64,000 nt of DNA from Prevotellaceae bacterium (GTDB taxonomy: Bacteria > Bacteroidota > Bacteroidia > Bacteroidales > Bacteroidaceae). The first letter of the stretch is position 1, and each line of letters begins with the position of its first letter. Both the position numbers and the translations under genes were made by a program. The notes under the pieces are model-generated. The model had not been told where the DNA came from and searched no databases. It saw nothing but the letters and a program-made list of their open reading frames with translations. The stretch is from the NCBI GenBank assembly GCA_019420585.1, contig JAHZGX010000027.1:35978-99977 (forward strand). The letters are read 5' to 3'. Shown here piece after piece: positions 41,930 through 50,670 of the stretch.

Positions 41930-42214
41930 ATGAATTACACAAAAGAGCAGGTCGCCGAGTGGAAAAGGAAGCATGGAGATATTTTTGAACTCAGCGTGGA
42001 AGACAAGAACTGCATACTCCGCAGGCCGAACCGTAAGGACCTGAGCTATGTCAGCGTGGTGAAGGACCCGATAAAGATGAGCGAGACCCTGCTGAAGCAG
42101 CTGTGGGTGGCCGGAGATACGGAGATACAGAAAGAAGACGACCTCTTCCTCGCGGTCATTCCCCAAATGGAAGAAGTCATCAAGGTCAAGGAGGCTCAGA
42201 TAAAAAAACTTTAG
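41930..42214 (+). CDS. Tail assembly chaperone, short form
   Basis: 94 residues. The gene lies between tube and tape measure, the place of the gpG/gpGT chaperone pair of long-tailed phages. It ends in a frameshift-prone run ATA-AAA-AAA-CTT-TAG. The protein is charged and helical (EEVIKVKEAQIKK). It would coat the tape-measure protein before tube assembly. Confidence 0.8.
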   Translation: MNYTKEQVAEWKRKHGDIFELSVEDKNCILRRPNRKDLSYVSVVKDPIKMSETLLKQLWVAGDTEIQKEDDLFLAVIPQMEEVIKVKEAQIKKL

Positions 42215-42393
42215 CGGATGCCGATGTCCCTGATACCGAAGAGTGTGACGTGCTGTTCCTCAACACGCTCTTAAGGTATTACATGCACATTGACCCTGAC
42301 ACTCTGAGTGACGAAGAATGGGCATGGACAATCCGGTATCTGATTGACATCCGCAAAATGGAGGCGAAGGCAAACAATGGACAGCGTACTTAA
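41930..42393 (+). CDS. Tail assembly chaperone, -1 frameshift fusion form
   Basis: At the slippery heptamer A-AAA-AAA (42202-42208), a -1 shift joins the short form to a second frame that continues TLADADVPDTEECDVLFLNT and ends in KMEAKANNGQRT at 42393. The second frame has no good start of its own and overlaps the tape measure start. Both the heptamer and the geometry fit programmed frameshifting known for gpG-GT. The fusion would be about 153 residues. Confidence 0.75.
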
Positions 42394-44137
42394 GTTTCTC
42401 ATCAAGTTACAGGCAGACGGGGGGAATGTGCTGGGCGTAGCCCGGCAGACCTCGAAGCAGCTTGACGAAATATCCCGTAAGGCGAGTTCGACAGGGGCTC
42501 GTCTGCGGGAGGCCTTCTCCTTCCCCAGGTTCAAGGACTCGCTGATGTCCCTGCCGGGCATGCAGTTCCTGACGAATCCTTATGTCCTTATCAGTGCCGG
42601 CATCGGGGCGGTCACGTCCCTTGGCGCACAGGCGGAACAGACCTCCGTGGCGTTCACCACCCTTGTCGGCAGTGAGGAAAAGGCGGCAGGCATACTGAAA
42701 CAGATCAATGAGTTCGCCGCCAAGACCCCATACGGCAACCTCGACTTGGTGGACAACGCCAAGACCATGCTGAACTTCGGCGTGGAGGCGGACAAGGTAA
42801 ACGGCTATCTCCGTCAACTGGGTGACATCGCGGCTGGAGACAAGAACAGGCTCGGCAGCCTTTCCCTGGTATTCGGCCAAGTGGCCAGTGCAGGCAAGAT
42901 GAGCGGCCAGGACCTGCTCCAGTTCATCAACGCAGGATTCAACCCTCTAAAAGAACTGCAGAAGATGACCGGCAAGACCTATGCCGAACTCCAGGACATG
43001 ATGAGCAATGGACAGATAGGCATGGATGCCGTGGCGGCAGCCATCAACCATGCCACCAGTGCCGGAGGGGCCTTTGCCGGGATGAGTGACAGACTGAGCC
43101 AGACCGTAAGCGGAAAGTTCTCGACACTTGCCGGCAATGTCCAACAGGCGGCCGTAGATATGTTTGAGCAAATCAAACCTATAGTCAATGACATCATGGA
43201 CCTGTTTCTTGCCATTGTCCCTCCGATAGCATCCGCCCTTAAAGGGATATTCGCTGTCGTAGCCGCTGTCATCGGATTCATGGTAAAATGGAAGGAAGAA
43301 CTTGCTCTTCTTGCTGTAGTCGTTGGTGTAGGAACCATAGCCTTTAACCTTCATGCCATAGCCATTGCCGGAATGGTGGGAGTCATCAAAGTCGTAACAG
43401 CAGTTACAAAGGCATGGGAGGCAGTCCAGTGGCTTCTGAACGTGGCCTTGACGGCCAACCCGATAGGACTGATCATTACGGCCATTGCGGCTCTCGTTGC
43501 AGCCGTTGTCTATTGCTGGAACAAGTTTGCAGGTTTCCGCGCCTTCATCCTGACGATGTGGAATACCCTGAAGGGCTTTGGCAACATCATCAAAGAGTAC
43601 GTCATAGACAGGATAAAGACCCTGATGAGCGGCATCGACAAGATTGGCGAAGCCATGGCAAGGCTCTTCAGCGGAGATTTCAAGGGTGCATGGAACGGTG
43701 CCGTCCGTGGTGTAAAGGACATTGCCGGCATCACCAGTGCTGAACGAGCGTTCAAACAGACCAAGAGACTGACAGAAGGCGTAAAGACCGAATACGCCAA
43801 GAACTATGCCACTGAGAGTGCAAAGGACAAAAAGACTCCCGTGGAAAATGCGGCGATAAGCACGCCGGGCACGAAAGGGAGCACATCCGGTGAGGTTGTC
43901 TTCAATGCCGCCACCGGAGGAAATGGCAGCAAGGGCGGCAAGAAAGGCAGTGGGAACAAAACCGCCGAGGCTCTGGCCACAGGCGGGACGAGAAGCACCA
44001 GCATAACCATGAACATAGGCAAGTTCTTTGACAACATATACGTGACGATGGCCGACAGGACCGACACGGCGGAACTCGAGCGCATCGTGCTTCAATGTAT
44101 GAACAGGGCTCTTGCCATAGCAACCAGTACCGAATGA
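42377..44137 (+). CDS. Tail tape measure protein
   Basis: 586 residues from the ATG at 42377 (MDSVLKFLIKLQADGGNVL). N-terminal helical part, then TSVAFTTLVGSEEKAAGILK and the phage-minor-tail motif AAKTPYGNLDLVDNAKTMLNF, followed by hydrophobic helices (about 290-390) that could cross the inner membrane during infection, and a Gly/Lys/Thr-rich C-terminus. Family knowledge relates about 0.15 nm of tail to each residue, so a tail near 90 nm is expected. Start overlaps the chaperone fusion. Confidence 0.9.
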   Translation: MDSVLKFLIKLQADGGNVLGVARQTSKQLDEISRKASSTGARLREAFSFPRFKDSLMSLPGMQFLTNPYVLISAGIGAVTSLGAQAEQTSVAFTTLVGSEEKAAGILKQINEFAAKTPYGNLDLVDNAKTMLNFGVEADKVNGYLRQLGDIAAGDKNRLGSLSLVFGQVASAGKMSGQDLLQFINAGFNPLKELQKMTGKTYAELQDMMSNGQIGMDAVAAAINHATSAGGAFAGMSDRLSQTVSGKFSTLAGNVQQAAVDMFEQIKPIVNDIMDLFLAIVPPIASALKGIFAVVAAVIGFMVKWKEELALLAVVVGVGTIAFNLHAIAIAGMVGVIKVVTAVTKAWEAVQWLLNVALTANPIGLIITAIAALVAAVVYCWNKFAGFRAFILTMWNTLKGFGNIIKEYVIDRIKTLMSGIDKIGEAMARLFSGDFKGAWNGAVRGVKDIAGITSAERAFKQTKRLTEGVKTEYAKNYATESAKDKKTPVENAAISTPGTKGSTSGEVVFNAATGGNGSKGGKKGSGNKTAEALATGGTRSTSITMNIGKFFDNIYVTMADRTDTAELERIVLQCMNRALAIATSTE

Positions 44138-44784
44138 TGAAAACGACAAGATTCATACTCCAGAACATAGCCCTCCGGGCAATGGGACTGACTAAAGTTC
44201 CCCCTTACTGGCTGTTCCGTGAAAACAACTTCCACGGGGTCAATACCGGTTATCTTGGCGGCAAGACCATCCCGGATAGTTCAGACTTCAATGTGGAGGA
44301 CATGAGCGATGAGGAACTTGAGGAAGTTGTCCGCACCAACGCGCTCGGTGTCCCCATGGCCATGCCCTTGCGGTTCCAGTTGGAGGAATCCGGCGCAAGG
44401 GAATGGCTGTTCCCCCTGGAACCGATGATAAGCCTAATCGGTCAGAATATCATTGTCCGCCGGCATGTGAGCAAGGGAACCATCAAGGGAAGCATCAAGG
44501 AACGCTGGACTCAGGACGACTATACGGTAAGGATAGAAGGCATCCTGATGTCCCGTGAGGGAAAATATCCGGAGAAGGACGTGGCAACACTGAAGAACTT
44601 CTGCGAGGCGGGACACGTGAAAGCCCTGTGTCCCCTGTTGGAGATTTTCGGCATAAGCCAACTCGCCATAGAGAGTTGGGACATTCCTTTCACGACAGGA
44701 CTGGCCAATCAGAACTATACCATTACGGCCTACAGTGACGACATATACAAACTGTTGCTCAGCCGTGACGACCTAAATGCCTGA
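44134..44784 (+). CDS. Baseplate/tail protein (DUF6046-like)
   Basis: 216 residues, overlapping the tape-measure stop by 4 bases. The middle part MISLIGQNIIVRRHVSKGTI and EDVATLKNFC-like stretch, with the strand-rich end LANQNYTITAYSDD, resembles Bacteroidota phage proteins assigned DUF6046, in the position of Mu gpN (DNA circularisation/baseplate). Assignment from memory of pattern; position is the stronger argument. Confidence 0.6.
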   Translation: MMKTTRFILQNIALRAMGLTKVPPYWLFRENNFHGVNTGYLGGKTIPDSSDFNVEDMSDEELEEVVRTNALGVPMAMPLRFQLEESGAREWLFPLEPMISLIGQNIIVRRHVSKGTIKGSIKERWTQDDYTVRIEGILMSREGKYPEKDVATLKNFCEAGHVKALCPLLEIFGISQLAIESWDIPFTTGLANQNYTITAYSDDIYKLLLSRDDLNA

Positions 44785-45742
44785 GACCATGTACACGATG
44801 ATATACGACATAGAGGTAGGCAACTACAGACTGGGCATGCTTGACAGGGTAGAAGTACGCAAAAGCGTCGAGCAACTGTCCGATACCGCCGTCATAACAC
44901 TTCCGGCGGCACAATACAACAACGCGCTTGAGGTGGAAGACAAACTGAAGCGCGGTGATGCCGTGAGTATCATGTTCGGGTATGAGGAAAGCGGCATGGA
45001 GGAAGAGTTCAGAGGCTGGCTGCAGCGTATCAGCACGGACGGGGGAAACATCAGGCTGCACTGTGAGGATGACATGTTCCTGTTCCGGAGGGAGATTCCC
45101 AATGAGGTCTTGAAAAAGGTCACGCTGGGAACCCTCCTGGACAGGGTGGTCACAGGATGCGGCCTTGACCTGAAGGTGGACTGTTCCTATTCCTGGACAT
45201 ACGACAGGTTTGTCATCAACAACGCCACCGGCTACGACGTATTGAAAAAGATACAGGAAGAATGCGGTGCGGACATATACCTGTGTGGCGACACGCTGCA
45301 TGTGCATCCTCCCGGCGAGATGGTGGACGAGGAACGGTTCTACGACCTTGCGGTCAATGTCGAGGAGGAAAATCTTACTTACAGGAGGGCGGCAGACAAG
45401 AAGGTAGAGGTGGTTGTCAAAGCCCTGCTCCCGGACGGGACGGTCAGGGAAGTGGAGACCGGCAGTACCGGCGGTGAGAAGATAGAGATAAAAAGCCCGA
45501 CTTCCGACGAGGCGAGCATGAAGGCAAGGGGAGAACTGGAAGTGAGACGGCGCACCTTTGACGGCTACGAGGGCAGCATTACAGGATGGCTGATACCGAT
45601 GTGCCGTCCTGCAGACAGTGTAACGTTAAGGGACAAGGACTATCCGTATAAGGATGGGACATATTTTGTGACGAGCGTGACCACGGAGTTCTCCAAAGAG
45701 GGTGGAAAACGAAAAATTGATTTGGGATTCAGATTAAACTGA
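44777..45742 (+). CDS. Baseplate hub (Mu gp44/gpP, late-control-D-like)
   Basis: 321 residues, overlapping the preceding gene by 8 bases. Strand-rich; the segments VNAKDKL-like EVEDKLKRGDAVSIMFGY, TLGTLLDRVVTGCGL and TGYDVLKKIQEECGADIYL correspond to the hub protein fold that carries the spike. The end RDKDYPYKDGTYFVTSVTTE is also typical. Alternative start ATG at 44789. Confidence 0.8.
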   Translation: MPETMYTMIYDIEVGNYRLGMLDRVEVRKSVEQLSDTAVITLPAAQYNNALEVEDKLKRGDAVSIMFGYEESGMEEEFRGWLQRISTDGGNIRLHCEDDMFLFRREIPNEVLKKVTLGTLLDRVVTGCGLDLKVDCSYSWTYDRFVINNATGYDVLKKIQEECGADIYLCGDTLHVHPPGEMVDEERFYDLAVNVEEENLTYRRAADKKVEVVVKALLPDGTVREVETGSTGGEKIEIKSPTSDEASMKARGELEVRRRTFDGYEGSITGWLIPMCRPADSVTLRDKDYPYKDGTYFVTSVTTEFSKEGGKRKIDLGFRLN

Positions 45743-45745
45743 GGC

Positions 45746-46228
45746 ATGAACGAGCATAGCAAATTGAGAGAGTACCTGAAACAGGCTGTCGGTGGGGAGA
45801 ACGTCTCCATTTGCCAGGGCATTGTGACGTCTGTAACCGGGCAACTTTGTGAGGTGGAGATAGGCAATATCATCATTCCCGATGTACGTCTGAAGGCATC
45901 GGAACTTGATGATGACGGCTGGATGCTTGTGACTCCGAAAGTGGGTACTGCAGTGACGGTCGGCAGCTTGAGCGGCGACCTCTCCCAGCTTGTAGTCCTG
46001 CAGGTGGACCATATAGAAACCATCGTCATCAATGGCGGCAAACTGGGCGGCCTGATTAACATCGGGCAACTGACAGACAAGATAAACGAACTTGTGGACA
46101 CATTCAACAGGCACACGCACAATGTCACGGTGTCCCATCCCGGCGGGACGTTTACGACCGTAAGACCAGGAGCGGAAGCATCCTCTTTCAACAAGAGTGA
46201 CTACGAGGATGGAACCATCAAACACTGA
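45746..46228 (+). CDS. Baseplate spike protein (gpV/gp45-like)
   Basis: 160 residues. An N-terminal OB-like domain (VSICQGIVTSVTGQLCEVEI) is followed by VGTAVTVGSLSGDLSQLVVL and a strand repeat DHIETIVINGGKLGGLINIG that would form the trimeric needle. The end contains HTHNV, a metal-binding His-x-His typical of spike tips. It lies 3 bases after the hub gene. Confidence 0.75.
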   Translation: MNEHSKLREYLKQAVGGENVSICQGIVTSVTGQLCEVEIGNIIIPDVRLKASELDDDGWMLVTPKVGTAVTVGSLSGDLSQLVVLQVDHIETIVINGGKLGGLINIGQLTDKINELVDTFNRHTHNVTVSHPGGTFTTVRPGAEASSFNKSDYEDGTIKH

Positions 46229-46233
46229 AGGGT

Positions 46234-46533
46234 ATGAAAGGAGTGCAAATGACATGGGGTGCGAATGACGGGCAATACCTTGAGCCTGTTGTCAGTAACG
46301 GGACACTGGCCGTGGATGATGTCCTGCGGCAGAACCAGGCCCTTATCCTTACCCTGCATAAGGGGGAACTGAAAGAACGTCCTGCAGTGGGTGTCGGCAT
46401 CAGTGACATGCTGCTGGACCATGACCCGATATATTGGCGGACGGTCATTAAAGAGCAACTGGAAATGGACGGGCAGCGCGTCGGGAGTGTTAAAATCACC
46501 CATACGGACATACAGATAGAAGCAACTTATTAA
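46234..46533 (+). CDS. Baseplate protein W (gp25/gp46-like)
   Basis: 99 residues. VDDVLRQNQALILTLHKGEL followed by a short GVGISDMLLDHDPIYWRTVI has the pattern of the gp25/W lysozyme-like baseplate wedge, and the C-terminal GSVKITHTDIQIEATY strand fits. Position between spike and J genes supports it. Confidence 0.65.
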   Translation: MKGVQMTWGANDGQYLEPVVSNGTLAVDDVLRQNQALILTLHKGELKERPAVGVGISDMLLDHDPIYWRTVIKEQLEMDGQRVGSVKITHTDIQIEATY

Positions 46534-46545
46534 AAAGCGGATATT

Positions 46546-47019
46546 ATGATTGCAAAATTCCTTGAGAGACTTGCTGAAATCCTCTCTACTGTGTGGGGAT
46601 GGGTACTCAGCCTTCTGATGATTCTCGTAGATTACGTGGCCGGTTACGGCATGATGGCGGACATCGCGGTGATGGCAGTGGTGATGGACGGGGTATGGGG
46701 CATTGCCTCCAGCCTGAAGCAGGGGAACTTCGCCTTGAGCGAACTGGCACGTGATACCCTTGCAAAACTGGCAGTGTATGGCTGCGCCATTTTAAGTTTC
46801 ATCGGCGTTGACAGGCTTCTTGCCGTAGACGGCGGACTGACGACGGGCATCATCTGCACATGCATTGTGCTGGTGGAACTGTGGAGTGCCAGTGCGAGTA
46901 TGCTGATATGCTTTCCCAGGATGCCGTTCCTCCGGCTGCTGAAGAAGGCACTTGTGGGAGAGATAGCGAGAAAACTGAATGTAACCCCCGGGGACGTGGA
47001 AGAGACACTCCAAAAGTGA
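46546..47019 (+). CDS. Holin-like membrane protein
   Basis: 157 residues with about four hydrophobic segments (16-32, 36-52, 70-90, 100-125). The end is soluble and charged (GEIARKLNVTPGDVEETLQK). The pattern GYGMMADIAVMAVVMDGVWG resembles the phage_holin_4 family. It sits within the baseplate genes rather than beside the amidase, and a second holin-like gene lies at 57952, so one of the two may be something else. Confidence 0.65.
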   Translation: MIAKFLERLAEILSTVWGWVLSLLMILVDYVAGYGMMADIAVMAVVMDGVWGIASSLKQGNFALSELARDTLAKLAVYGCAILSFIGVDRLLAVDGGLTTGIICTCIVLVELWSASASMLICFPRMPFLRLLKKALVGEIARKLNVTPGDVEETLQK

Positions 47020-47023
47020 CGCG

Positions 47024-47299
47024 ATGAGACAGATTGTAAAAGACGGGCAGACCCTGGCTGATTTGGCCGTGCAGGAGTTCGGGGCGTGGGATGCCATGAT
47101 AGCCATAGCATACCAGAACGGCATCAGCATGACCGATGTCCCTCAGGCAGGTACCGAACTTCTGATGCCGGACAAGGTTTGGAACAGGACCATGCAAAAC
47201 TACTGCAGGAACAATGGCGTGTCACCGGCGACAGCCCGTGACCGGGGTGGTCTCCGTCCGAGAGTATTTACAGAGGAGTTCAATGCGGTATTCGGGTGA
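47024..47299 (+). CDS. LysM-like tail protein X
   Basis: 91 residues. KDGQTLADLAVQEFGAWDAM and YQNGISMTDVPQAGTELLMP form a LysM-type fold as in gpX tail proteins, which help close the baseplate hub. The last 35 residues are basic. The stop overlaps the region just before the baseplate J start. Confidence 0.75.
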   Translation: MRQIVKDGQTLADLAVQEFGAWDAMIAIAYQNGISMTDVPQAGTELLMPDKVWNRTMQNYCRNNGVSPATARDRGGLRPRVFTEEFNAVFG

Positions 47300-47304
47300 G
47301 CGGT

Positions 47305-48159
47305 ATGGCAAGGAGTGTAGCGGAGATTAAGAAAACCATGACGGATGCCTTCATGGCAGACAAGACCATTCGGGAAAAATATGGGCTGAGCGAACGTGAC
47401 ACGTTCAGCGGAAGTTTCTCCAGCGTGAGCCTGGAGAGTATCCTGTTTTTCGTGATTGCAGCCTGCTGCCATGTGCTGGAGATGATGTTTGACCAGCACA
47501 AGGCAGACATAGAGGAGAAAATCTCGAAGGCTGTCGTTGCGAGCGTCCCCTGGTATTACAAGATGGCGATGGCGTTCCAGTATGGTGACGGATTGATCCT
47601 GAATGAGTCCACGCAGCAATACGAGTATGCAAGGCTGGACGAAAGCAAGCAGGTGGTGAAGTATGTGGCAGTACGCGACAAGGGCACAAGCGTGCAAATC
47701 CTTGTGAGCGGTGATGAAGACGGCAATCCGGTACCCCTGTCAAATGATGTTCTAACGGTGTTCAAACAGTACATGAACAGGGTCAAGGTGGCAGGAGTGA
47801 TACTGAATATAAGCAGTACAGACAGCAACAGGCTTTCCATCTCCGCGACAATTACGATAGACCCTCTCGTGTTGGATGAGACTGGCACAAGATTGTCCGA
47901 CGGGGGCAAGCCTGTCGAAGAGGCCGTCAGAAACCATCTGAAGAACATTGCATATGGAGGAACCTTCAACAAGACGAAACTTGTTGATGCAATCCAGGCT
48001 GCAGAAGGGGTAACTGACGTGGAACTGCATGAGGTACGCTACGAAGACGAAATGAATGGAAACTGGGTTACCCTGTCCGGAAACAACTATACCGGATCAG
48101 GTGGCAGTTATGTGGCTTATGGACTTGAAAACTCATTGAGTTATGTGGTACAGAATTGA
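47305..48159 (+). CDS. Baseplate J-like protein (gp47)
   Basis: 284 residues from the ATG at 47305 (MARSVAEIKKTMTDAFMADK). SLESILFFVIAACCHVLEMM, VASVPWYYKMAMAFQYGDGL and the C-terminal TISPLVLD-like ATITIDPLVLDETGTRL with AEGVTDVELHEVRYEDEM resemble the J-type baseplate wedge as found in Bacteroidota Mu-like phages. It is followed with overlap by the gp48-like gene. Confidence 0.72.
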   Translation: MARSVAEIKKTMTDAFMADKTIREKYGLSERDTFSGSFSSVSLESILFFVIAACCHVLEMMFDQHKADIEEKISKAVVASVPWYYKMAMAFQYGDGLILNESTQQYEYARLDESKQVVKYVAVRDKGTSVQILVSGDEDGNPVPLSNDVLTVFKQYMNRVKVAGVILNISSTDSNRLSISATITIDPLVLDETGTRLSDGGKPVEEAVRNHLKNIAYGGTFNKTKLVDAIQAAEGVTDVELHEVRYEDEMNGNWVTLSGNNYTGSGGSYVAYGLENSLSYVVQN

Positions 48160-48670
48160 TTTCTCGAACTTGGCCGGGCAGTTGCTTCCACCGATATTGC
48201 GCAGCAAATTCCTGAGTGCATTGCTGCGCATACTGGTCCTTCCGGTTCGCCTTGTATACGGAGACTTCTATTCACTCCACGCAATCGTATTCGCAAAGTT
48301 GAATACGACATGCAACGTGATGTACCTGGAGAAGGCTCTCAATGACGCATTCTTCCTGAAAGAGCGTCAAATATACATATCCACTCCGGAAAACATCAGT
48401 GACAGCAACTGTTTCCACTTTCACGACGAGAACCAACCGGACAAGCCTTTGTATCTGCTGTCGGAACGGCACCCACGTTACTTTTATATAAACGGGGAAA
48501 AGGCAAATGTCGTCCATATCATCGTTCATGTGCCTACATTCCTGTGTACCTCGACAAACGAGGATGAAGACAAGTACAGAGGAACCAACTACAATAAGAT
48601 AAAGAACATATTGAATATTTACAAACCGGCCGGGCGCATGTTCGGCATAGAACTGTATGATTATGAATAA
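48143..48670 (+). CDS. Tail protein in gp48 position
   Basis: 175 residues, overlapping the J gene by 17 bases. The start MWYRIDFSNLAGQLLPPILR with SALLRILVLPVRLVYGDFY suggests helical packing against the baseplate, and VMYLEKALNDAFFLKERQIY follows. The pattern matches proteins that follow J genes in Bacteroidota phages (Mu gp48-like), thought to link baseplate and fibre. Function is inferred from position. Confidence 0.6.
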   Translation: MWYRIDFSNLAGQLLPPILRSKFLSALLRILVLPVRLVYGDFYSLHAIVFAKLNTTCNVMYLEKALNDAFFLKERQIYISTPENISDSNCFHFHDENQPDKPLYLLSERHPRYFYINGEKANVVHIIVHVPTFLCTSTNEDEDKYRGTNYNKIKNILNIYKPAGRMFGIELYDYE

Positions 48671-49238
48671 ACTTGTTTTCAGCCCAGGTGGCCAGCCTGT
48701 CTACCTTGAAGACCTGAAACTTCTCCAGGACAACATGGTGGAACTGATACGCTCCCTCTTCCTGTTAAGCAGTTGCTATGCGGGTTCCGATGACGATGCC
48801 TATGTACCTTCCGTCGGCCTTCCTGCGTATGCCACAGCGCGGCATATAAATGGCATTGGCGACTTGAACTGCGAAGAAATGCAGGCTCACAAGTTGATAA
48901 CGGCCAACGGGGTCTATGACGTGGATGGATTTGTCTTGAGGGAAGGAGATGCCAGTTCTGCCGGATATGACGGCTATAACATTGAGCAGGCTCCCCTGTA
49001 TTACCTTCTTGAGGAAAAGGTGTTGGAAAGCCGTGAGTTTGAAGACGGACAGACACGTCCTGTAGTTAAGAGTTGCACGGCAAAGATTGTCATAGGCCTT
49101 CCGGCAACGGGTACCTTCTATAAGGTATCGGATGTCCCGTCTTTCGATTTCCAACTGGAGACATTGCTGAATATCAGGCGTAGGGTGTATAAGTCCTATT
49201 ACGCCGTAGAACTTGAAAAATCACAGACCAAACAATGA
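48663..49238 (+). CDS. Tail-associated protein, function unknown
   Basis: 191 residues from the ATG at 48663 (MNKLVFSPGGQPVYLEDLKL), overlapping the preceding stop by 8 bases. The start, LEDLKLLQDNMVELIRSLF, is a pattern seen at the N-terminus of tail adaptor proteins. The remainder is strand-rich. Overlaps the next gene by 4 bases, so it belongs to the tail-fibre unit. Confidence 0.6.
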   Translation: MNKLVFSPGGQPVYLEDLKLLQDNMVELIRSLFLLSSCYAGSDDDAYVPSVGLPAYATARHINGIGDLNCEEMQAHKLITANGVYDVDGFVLREGDASSAGYDGYNIEQAPLYYLLEEKVLESREFEDGQTRPVVKSCTAKIVIGLPATGTFYKVSDVPSFDFQLETLLNIRRRVYKSYYAVELEKSQTKQ

Positions 49239-50473
49239 AATCCATATACGAACTTCAACGGGAAGCCAGCCGCCTCCGTGCCAAGACTGAGGCGGACAGC
49301 ATAAGCCCGGAGGACACTTTCGGACTGCATGCGGATACGCTGGCCTATATGGCTGACATGGAGCAGAACGCGAAGGCACTTGGCATACGCAAAGTGTACA
49401 AGTCCAAGGAAGACATGGAAGCAGATACCGAGCCTGTCGGAACGAACGGGAAGGCTTTGCGTTACGGGCAACTGGTGTCTATATTCGATGCCGAGAATGT
49501 GACATCGGCAGAAAACGGCAATATCTATGCGTGGCAGGCTCCCGGCTGGCTGCTTTCTGGCAATACGGGGAATGTCTACGATCTGGAAGCAAAAATAAAA
49601 GCAGAGAAGGATGCCCGTACTGCAGCAGATGATGTGCTTGCCAATAAACTGGCAGAAGAAACCAATTCCCGAGAAACCGGAGATTCCGAACTTGCCACTC
49701 GCCTGTATGTAGAGAAGGCAGAGCGCATGACGGCAATTGGAGAGATGGATGGAAAAATCAGATTGCTGTCGGAGGGAACCACCGCCCGTTTCAGCGGTTT
49801 TCTCCCTGCTGCAGAAATCGGGGAGGTGGCCGTCAGCGGCGATGAAGTTTCCGGTATATATTTTGTGCGTTCCCATGGCACATTTGCCGCCGCATACACT
49901 GGCAATGAGGGAGTCGGATATACATACGACTGGCCTACTTCTGCAAACTACATGACAGATGACAGGATACCGTTGAAAGACAAGGTGTACCTGTGCGGAG
50001 GCAATGCATATGTATGGAATCATGAGGGAAGCAGCCTCAGTGAAGTTGGCGAAGGGGCGCACAAGGACATGCAAGATTCCATATCTTCTGCGCAGGAAAT
50101 AGCAGACAAGGCCATCCAAAGAACTTCAGGGACGGCAGTACTGCCTTTCAGCGGCATATATCCGTCACGTCCCGGTGCGCTCCCACCGAAAGTCCCCGGA
50201 GTGTACTTCCGCAGCGGGTACTTCTATTTCCATGACCTGGATGGCGGGAAGTACTTCGGCTACACCACGGAGGACTACAACGACATGGCGGAGGACGGGA
50301 CGCTGACGGCCAGGGAGGATGCCATCTTCCGGCGGGGGACGCGGCTCTACCGGTTCGTGGGCGGGGAACTCCATGACCTCATGCTGGAGAAGAAGACGGA
50401 GGAAGAACTTGACGCGCTCGTGGAGAGCGGGGGCGGAGAGGAAGGCGTAATCTACTACAGCGTGGAGGACTGA
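49235..50473 (+). CDS. Tail fibre or adaptor protein
   Basis: 412 residues. After a helical start (MKSIYELQREASRLRAKTEA) comes a coiled-coil stalk with periodic charged residues (DLEAKIKAEKDARTAADDVL, TRLYVEKAERMTAIGEMDGK), then globular segments containing YLCGGNAYVWNHEGSS and GVYFRSGYFYFHDLDGGKYF, each like small beta domains of receptor-binding tails. It ends in an acidic stretch. Probably connects the baseplate to the large tip protein at 50671. Confidence 0.65.
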   Translation: MKSIYELQREASRLRAKTEADSISPEDTFGLHADTLAYMADMEQNAKALGIRKVYKSKEDMEADTEPVGTNGKALRYGQLVSIFDAENVTSAENGNIYAWQAPGWLLSGNTGNVYDLEAKIKAEKDARTAADDVLANKLAEETNSRETGDSELATRLYVEKAERMTAIGEMDGKIRLLSEGTTARFSGFLPAAEIGEVAVSGDEVSGIYFVRSHGTFAAAYTGNEGVGYTYDWPTSANYMTDDRIPLKDKVYLCGGNAYVWNHEGSSLSEVGEGAHKDMQDSISSAQEIADKAIQRTSGTAVLPFSGIYPSRPGALPPKVPGVYFRSGYFYFHDLDGGKYFGYTTEDYNDMAEDGTLTAREDAIFRRGTRLYRFVGGELHDLMLEKKTEEELDALVESGGGEEGVIYYSVED

Positions 50474-50476
50474 GCG

Positions 50477-50653
50477 ATGGGCATTGCGACAAGTGACGGA
50501 CGGTGGCTGAGGGTGGTAATCGGAGGCAGGTATGTAAGCAGGATGGTGACAGCCAGCCAGGTTATCTACCAGGCCGTGCGGAGCTGCTTCGGAGCCGGCT
50601 ATTGGCAGGGCACGAAACCGTGGATTGGGAAAGACGGATGGAAAAGGATATAA
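50477..50653 (+). CDS. Small tail-region protein
   Basis: 58 residues, MGIATSDGRWLRVVIGGRYV to GYWQGTKPWIGKDGWKRI, starting 3 bases after the fibre gene stop. Rich in Trp and Gly. Too short to assign; conserved-looking spacing to both neighbours and normal codon use support it as a gene. It may be a cap or chaperone of the following protein. Confidence 0.6.
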   Translation: MGIATSDGRWLRVVIGGRYVSRMVTASQVIYQAVRSCFGAGYWQGTKPWIGKDGWKRI

Positions 50654-50670
50654 CTATAAGGTAATAGGAT

